Shown: piece by piece, positions 40,695-45,529 of the stretch | Layout of the letters: each line of letters opens with the position of its first letter | How positions within the stretch are numbered: the stretch's first letter is position 1 | Origin: CAYYHA01 sp964471535 | GTDB lineage: Bacteria; Myxococcota; Myxococcia; SLRQ01 | NCBI GenBank assembly: GCA_964471535.1 | Contig: CAYYHA010000008.1 | Span: forward strand, 1 to 45,529 | DNA: 45,529 nt | Reading direction: 5' to 3' | The notes under the pieces: generated by a model | The model's database searches: none | Seen by the model: the letters and a program-made list of their open reading frames with translations, nothing else | What the model was told of the DNA's origin: nothing | Position numbers and translations under genes: made by a program

Positions 40695-41117
40695 TCAAGA
40701 ACGGCCGGCGGGCTGCGCTGCGCGGAGGGCGCGGGTCGCCACGCGGATGCTCCGAATGCCGTACTCGGCGATACGGTCCGCCACCTCGGCCAGGGGCATC
40801 CCAGCCGCCTGCAAGGCGCCCAGCTTCACCACCATCGAGAGGTTCACGCCGGTGACCACCTCCAGAGAGCCGTCGCCGCCGCACTGTAGACCGACGTTAC
40901 ACGGTGTTCCTCCCGGTAGATCGGTGAGCACCAGGACACCGTCGCCATCGTCCACCTCCTCCACCGCCTGCCTGAGCTTTCGCTCGCAGACCTCGGGGCC
41001 ATCTCCCGGCTCCAGTCCCACTGCAGCGAGCCGCGGCGTCTCACCCACGATGAGCCGGGCACTCTCGAGGAGGGCCTGGGCGAGAAAGCCGTGGGTGACG
41101 ATGACGCCGCCTATCAT
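40695..41117 (-). CDS. PTS mannose-family EIIA component
   Basis: This is a 140-residue ManX-type EIIA domain: MIGGVIVTHGFLAQAL with His9 as the phospho-acceptor, and LTDLPGGTPCN as the characteristic loop. GGAAGGAGG stands before ATG 41117. First of the six-gene EIIA-IIB-IIC-IID-HPr-EI run. The 102 bases upstream to pdxH may hold a promoter, but none is clear. Confidence 0.93.
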   Translation of the reverse strand: MIGGVIVTHGFLAQALLESARLIVGETPRLAAVGLEPGDGPEVCERKLRQAVEEVDDGDGVLVLTDLPGGTPCNVGLQCGGDGSLEVVTGVNLSMVVKLGALQAAGMPLAEVADRIAEYGIRSIRVATRALRAAQPAGRS

Positions 41118-41219
41118 GGGGGAGCCTCCTTCCAGGGTGGCGGTCCCTGCAGGGGACCAAAACCACCGAGCACACCTTAGTCCATCTGGCGGGCGAGGGC
41201 AGCAGGGGCGGTGCGCCGC

Positions 41220-41852
41220 TCACGGTGCCAGGCGTTCGCGCACCCACGCTTCCGCGGCGCGGCGGAAGCGGATGCGGTCGTGCATCCGGCCCACCTGGCC
41301 CTGCCAGAACTCGATGGCCGATGGGTCGAGGCGATAGCCGCCCCAGTGAGGAGGGCGGGGCACCTTGCGCCCGGCGAAGCGAGCTTCCACCTGGCGGAGC
41401 GCTGCATCCAGCGCGGCGCGGTCGGGGACCACCTCGCTCTGCGGGGAGGCCCAGGCGCCGAGCTGGCTGGCACGGGGGCGGGTGCGGAAGTAGGCGTCGG
41501 AGGTGGCCGCGTCCACCTTCTCCACGCGTCCTGCGACCCGGACCTGCCGGGCGAGGCTCTTCCAGTGGAAGAGCAGGGTCGCGCGCGGGTTGTGGGCGAG
41601 CGCCCGGGCTTTGGGGCTCGCGTAGTTGGTGTAGAAAACGAAGCCGCCGGCGTCGATCGCCTTGAGCAGCACCACGCGGCAGCCGGGCTGCCCACCGGGA
41701 CCGCAGGTGGCCAGTGCCGCCGCCTCGGGGAGCGATGGCTCCGCAGCCTCTGCCTCGGCGAACCACCGCTCGAAGAGGGCGATGGGGTCGTCCCCGGCGT
41801 CGCGCTCGAGGAAGGGCGGGGTGTTCGCGTACTCGTCAGCTTCGGTCGACAT
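41220..41852 (-). CDS. pdxH: PdxH-type pyridoxamine-phosphate oxidase
   Basis: This is a 210-residue FMN enzyme. PdxH oxidises pyridoxamine 5'-phosphate and pyridoxine 5'-phosphate to the coenzyme PLP. Visible are the N-terminal DPIALFERWFAEA, the FMN region RVVLLKAID-x-GGFVFYTNY-x-S-x-KA, the ALLFHWKSLARQVRVAG motif, FR-x-RP-x-x-SQLGAWAS, and the C-terminal FWQGQVGRMHDRIRF. ATG 41852 overlaps the rapZ end by 17 bases; an ORF start at 41891 would add 13 unrelated residues. Placement between rapZ and the PTS genes is not a usual one. Confidence 0.92.
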   Translation of the reverse strand: MSTEADEYANTPPFLERDAGDDPIALFERWFAEAEAAEPSLPEAAALATCGPGGQPGCRVVLLKAIDAGGFVFYTNYASPKARALAHNPRATLLFHWKSLARQVRVAGRVEKVDAATSDAYFRTRPRASQLGAWASPQSEVVPDRAALDAALRQVEARFAGRKVPRPPHWGGYRLDPSAIEFWQGQVGRMHDRIRFRRAAEAWVRERLAP

Positions 41853-42732
41853 CTCGATGCCGTACCCTCGTCTCCACGTCGTGGGCGGCAAGCCGCTCTA
41901 CGAGCCGCTCCGCCACCGCCACCGACCGGTGGCGTCCGCCGGTGCAGCCGATGGCTACGGTGAGGTAGCTCTTTCGTTCCCGTTCGTACAGGGGCAGGAG
42001 CCACCGGAGGAGATCCTCGACCTTCGTGAGGAAGGTCTCGGTCTCCGGACGGTTCAGGACATAGGTCGCCACCTCCGCATCGAGGCCCGACTTCGGCCGC
42101 AGCGCGTCTACGAAGTGGGGGTTGGGGAGGAAGCGCACGTCGAAGAGAAGATCCGCCTGCGGCGGTAAGCCGTGTTTGAAGCCGAAGCTCATCACCGTCA
42201 CGACGGGTGCGGTGTCACCCGGGGCGGCGGCGAAGCGGTCCTGCACCAGCTGCTTGAGCTGGTGCACCGTCAGCTCCGAGGTGTCCACCGACTCGTCGGC
42301 GACCTCGCGCAGGCTCTGTAGGAGCGCACGTTCGCGGGCGATGCCCTCGGCGACCGGGCCCTCGGGAGAGAGGGGATGCCGGCGCCGCGTCTCCGAGTAG
42401 CGCCGCAGCAGGGTCTCGTCGCTGGCCTCGAGAAAGAGGACGTGGACGTGGTGGCCGGCGCGGCGCGCGTCCTCGAGCACTTCGGGGGCGCGGTCGAGGT
42501 AGCCGCCCTCGCGTGCGTCAACCACGAGCGCGAACTTGCGCACCTCCTCACGCGTCAGTGCCGAGAGTTCGAGGAGGCGAGGCAGGAGCACCACCGGCAG
42601 GTTGTCGATGCAGAAGAAGCCCAAGTCTTCCAGCGCGCGCAGCGCCGTGGACTTGCCCGACCCCGAGAGGCCGGTGACCACCACCAGGCGCAAGGAAGGC
42701 GTGGCGGGGGGATCGCCGTGGGGCATGCTCAT
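41836..42732 (-). CDS. rapZ: RapZ (YvcJ family) nucleotide-binding adaptor
   Basis: This is a 298-residue protein with Walker A GLSGSGKS (21-28) and a Walker B-like VVDAREGGYL, and the family's C-terminal motif IGCTGGRHRSV. In E. coli RapZ controls GlmS through small RNAs; in other bacteria the YvcJ family binds nucleotides and shares neighbourhood with HPr kinase. ATG 42732 overlaps the hprK stop (ATGA). It may connect sugar status to amino-sugar metabolism, though no glmS or sRNA is seen here. Confidence 0.94.
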   Translation of the reverse strand: MSMPHGDPPATPSLRLVVVTGLSGSGKSTALRALEDLGFFCIDNLPVVLLPRLLELSALTREEVRKFALVVDAREGGYLDRAPEVLEDARRAGHHVHVLFLEASDETLLRRYSETRRRHPLSPEGPVAEGIARERALLQSLREVADESVDTSELTVHQLKQLVQDRFAAAPGDTAPVVTVMSFGFKHGLPPQADLLFDVRFLPNPHFVDALRPKSGLDAEVATYVLNRPETETFLTKVEDLLRWLLPLYERERKSYLTVAIGCTGGRHRSVAVAERLVERLAAHDVETRVRHRDVDRS

Positions 42733-43700
42733 TCCACGTCGTCTCCGCGGCGGGAGGCTGGACGCAACCCCGCCTCGAGGATGGCGTGATCGAGACGCTC
42801 CTGGAACTGCCGCGCCGAGTGGTGTCCCTGCAGCTTCAAGAGATGGTTGCGCGCCGCCACCTCGATGATGGTGGTCATGCTGCGGCCCGGTCGGACGGGG
42901 ATGGTGATCTCGGGGATGTTCTCGTCCAGGATCTCGAAGGTTTTCTCTTCGATGCCGAGCCGGTCGTAGCGCGCCTCCGGGTCCCACTCCACCAGCTCGA
43001 CGACCAGCTCGATTTTCTTCCGATCCCGCACCGCGGCGATGCCGAAGAGGTCCTTTACGTTGATGATCCCGAGACCACGGATCTCCATGTGGTGCTTGAT
43101 GATCTCCGAAGGCTGGCCGTAGAGGGTGCGGCCGCGCCGCTTGATGTCGACGATGTCGTCGGCGACGATCCGGTGGCCGCGCAGGACCAGCTCGAGGGCC
43201 GCCTCGCTCTTGCCGATCCCGCTCTTGCCGAGGATCAGGATGCCCACTCCGAGTACGTCCATCAGGACGCCGTGGACACTGGTCGTCGGTGCGAGGGCAT
43301 CCTCGAGGTAGCGGGTGACGCGGGCGATGAAGGTGGACGAGAGGAGGGGCGTGGAGAGCACCGCCAGGGCACACTCGTTGGCCACGCCGAGCATGACCTG
43401 AGGCACCGGGAGCTCCTTGGTGACCACGAGTGCGGAGACATTGGTGTCGGCCAGCGCGCGCACCGCTTCGACGAGCTGCGCCTCCGGCCGAGTGGCGGCG
43501 AAGCTCATCTCGGTGTTGCCGAAGACCGCCAGGCGCTCGGGGTGGAGGCCCTCCGCATGGCCCACCAAGACCAGACCGGGCTTCTGGATCCGCGCCGAAG
43601 CGATGCGGCGCTCGAGGGAGGCGGGCCCCCCCGCGATTTGCCGGAGCTGCAAATCTCGGGCGTCCTGCCCCAGGATCTGGGCCACCGGGATGGAGAGCAT
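42729..43700 (-). CDS. hprK: HPr kinase/phosphorylase
   Basis: This is a 323-residue bifunctional enzyme that phosphorylates and dephosphorylates HPr on Ser47 here. Walker A GKSGIGKS is at 158-165, with the preceding catalytic His in SVHGVLMDVLG (His143), and the HprK signature MEIRGLGIINVKDLFGI is near 206-222. ATG 43700 is chosen because AGGG lies 8 bases upstream; GTG 43706 is an in-frame alternative with worse spacing. It is first in the cluster hprK-rapZ-pdxH-PTS. Confidence 0.95.
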   Translation of the reverse strand: MLSIPVAQILGQDARDLQLRQIAGGPASLERRIASARIQKPGLVLVGHAEGLHPERLAVFGNTEMSFAATRPEAQLVEAVRALADTNVSALVVTKELPVPQVMLGVANECALAVLSTPLLSSTFIARVTRYLEDALAPTTSVHGVLMDVLGVGILILGKSGIGKSEAALELVLRGHRIVADDIVDIKRRGRTLYGQPSEIIKHHMEIRGLGIINVKDLFGIAAVRDRKKIELVVELVEWDPEARYDRLGIEEKTFEILDENIPEITIPVRPGRSMTTIIEVAARNHLLKLQGHHSARQFQERLDHAILEAGLRPASRRGDDVE

Positions 43701-43790
43701 CGGCACGACCCTAGCAGGACCCGGCGCCGGGGAGTACCCGGGCCCGGCCGCCCCGGCAAGACGCTTCCGCCGGTCCCCATCCGGTACCCG

Positions 43791-44903
<1,113 letters not shown>

Positions 44904-44907
44904 GGCG

Positions 44908-45529
44908 TCACTCGGTACGAAGCGCTTCGACCGGCCGGATGGAGGCGGCATGCCGTGCCGGGAGAACGGCGGCGAGGAGGCCGGCAAGAAGCAGGATGCC
45001 CGTGGCGGCGAGTGCCGCTTGGAAGTCGACTCTGGGGCTGGCGAACATGGCCGCATCGGCGCCTGAGGCTTCCTCCGCCATGGCGGAGACGAGCTCGAGC
45101 AGGCCGACGCCAGCGAGCAGTCCAAGACAGCCCGCGAGGGTGGTGAGAACGACCGATTCCTGGACCACGAGCCCGACGATGGATGCGACCGTGGCGCCCA
45201 CGGCCTTGCGGATGCCGATCTCCCGCGTGCGTTCCTTGACGACGATGAGCATGATGTTCGAGACGCCGATCACCCCCGCGAGCAGGGTGATGAGGCCCAC
45301 CACCCAGATGAAGAGGCGGATGCCCCGGAAGAGGCTTTGTATCCTTCCGAACTCACGACCGGCGTTCCAGCTCCCGATCGCATCCTCGTCATCGGGTGCC
45401 ACCTTGTGGCGCTGCTTCAAGATGTCGCGGACGGCCTCCTCGAGGGCTTCCACATCGACATCGTCGCGGGCGGACACGGAGAACCACCCCACCTTTTCGC
45501 CGATGCCGAAGACCCGCTGGAAGGTGGTG
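44908..45529 (-). CDS. MacB/FtsX-type ABC permease, C-terminal part (cut by window end)
   Basis: At least 206 residues are visible and the N-terminus lies beyond base 45529. The visible part has the end of the periplasmic MacB domain, then TM helices with IGVSNIMLIVVKERTREIGIRKAVGA, the FtsX-domain signature, and the final AAVLPARHAASIRPVEALRTE typical of MacB permeases. It is probably the permease of a MacAB-type efflux or lipoprotein-related exporter. The ATP-binding gene may lie upstream beyond the window, or be fused as in MacB; this cannot be seen. Confidence 0.88.
   Translation of the reverse strand, partial: TTFQRVFGIGEKVGWFSVSARDDVDVEALEEAVRDILKQRHKVAPDDEDAIGSWNAGREFGRIQSLFRGIRLFIWVVGLITLLAGVIGVSNIMLIVVKERTREIGIRKAVGATVASIVGLVVQESVVLTTLAGCLGLLAGVGLLELVSAMAEEASGADAAMFASPRVDFQAALAATGILLLAGLLAAVLPARHAASIRPVEALRTE

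Overview
The window is a high-GC, densely coded chromosomal segment that looks like a member of the Myxococcota (former Deltaproteobacteria). The strongest evidence is the first gene pair, MglB and MglA. As I remember the Myxococcus xanthus proteins, these match them nearly end to end, with the same residue numbering at the functional sites (Arg53, Gln82, Asn141 of MglA). A very long Cys-rich repeat lipoprotein, TonB-like proteins with the AgmX/PglI-type C-terminus, and a mannose-family PTS linked to HPr kinase fit the same phylum. I see no rRNA, tRNA, CRISPR array, insertion sequence or phage gene.

Region 1 (190-15115, all + strand) is a polarity-switch and envelope-motor locus. It holds mglB, mglA, a periplasmic coiled-coil protein, three large TPR proteins of GltC/GltD/GltE type, a small exported protein, a TolQ/ExbB-type motor subunit (AglR-like), two ExbD/TolR-type subunits (AglQ/AglS-like), a GltG/PglI-like TonB protein with a cryptic FHA-like head, a cytoplasmic coiled-coil protein and a cyclic-nucleotide-binding protein. 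In M. xanthus the equivalent parts (mglBA, agl motor, glt scaffold) are, to my knowledge, in separate loci. Here they are contiguous and many are translationally coupled. One ExbD subunit has Asn where the proton-carrying Asp should be.

Region 2 (15133-21783, + strand) is surface and export. It has a secreted beta-propeller plus nine-Ig-repeat protein, a helical periplasmic protein, and a two-gene set encoding an outer-membrane beta-barrel and a minimal polysaccharide export (OPX) protein. That pair resembles the porin plus short-OPX export pairs of myxobacteria. A strong hairpin (21811-21839) closes the block.

Region 3 (21890-29804, - strand) runs pssA, pgpA, cinA, a multispanning glycosyltransferase-like protein, an IsdG/HmoA-like monooxygenase, comM, a RecA paralog without the RecA C-terminal domain, and an FHA plus degenerate-GGDEF protein. 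The RecA paralog is coupled to comM by a GTGA overlap.

Region 4 (29805-36551, + strand) has an alpha/beta hydrolase with a likely leaderless promoter overlapping a perfect palindrome, the 1510-residue Cys-rich lipoprotein, and a CDP-alcohol phosphatidyltransferase with an enlarged motif loop.

Region 5 (36642-45529, - strand) runs a cut-off MacB-type permease, a MacA/HlyD-type adaptor, hprK, rapZ, pdxH, then PTS EIIA, EIIB, EIIC, EIID, HPr and EI. This is a complete mannose-type PTS with its HPr-Ser kinase.

All family assignments come from reading motifs and from memory of the families. No database search was run. No gene-free stretch exceeds about 300 bases.
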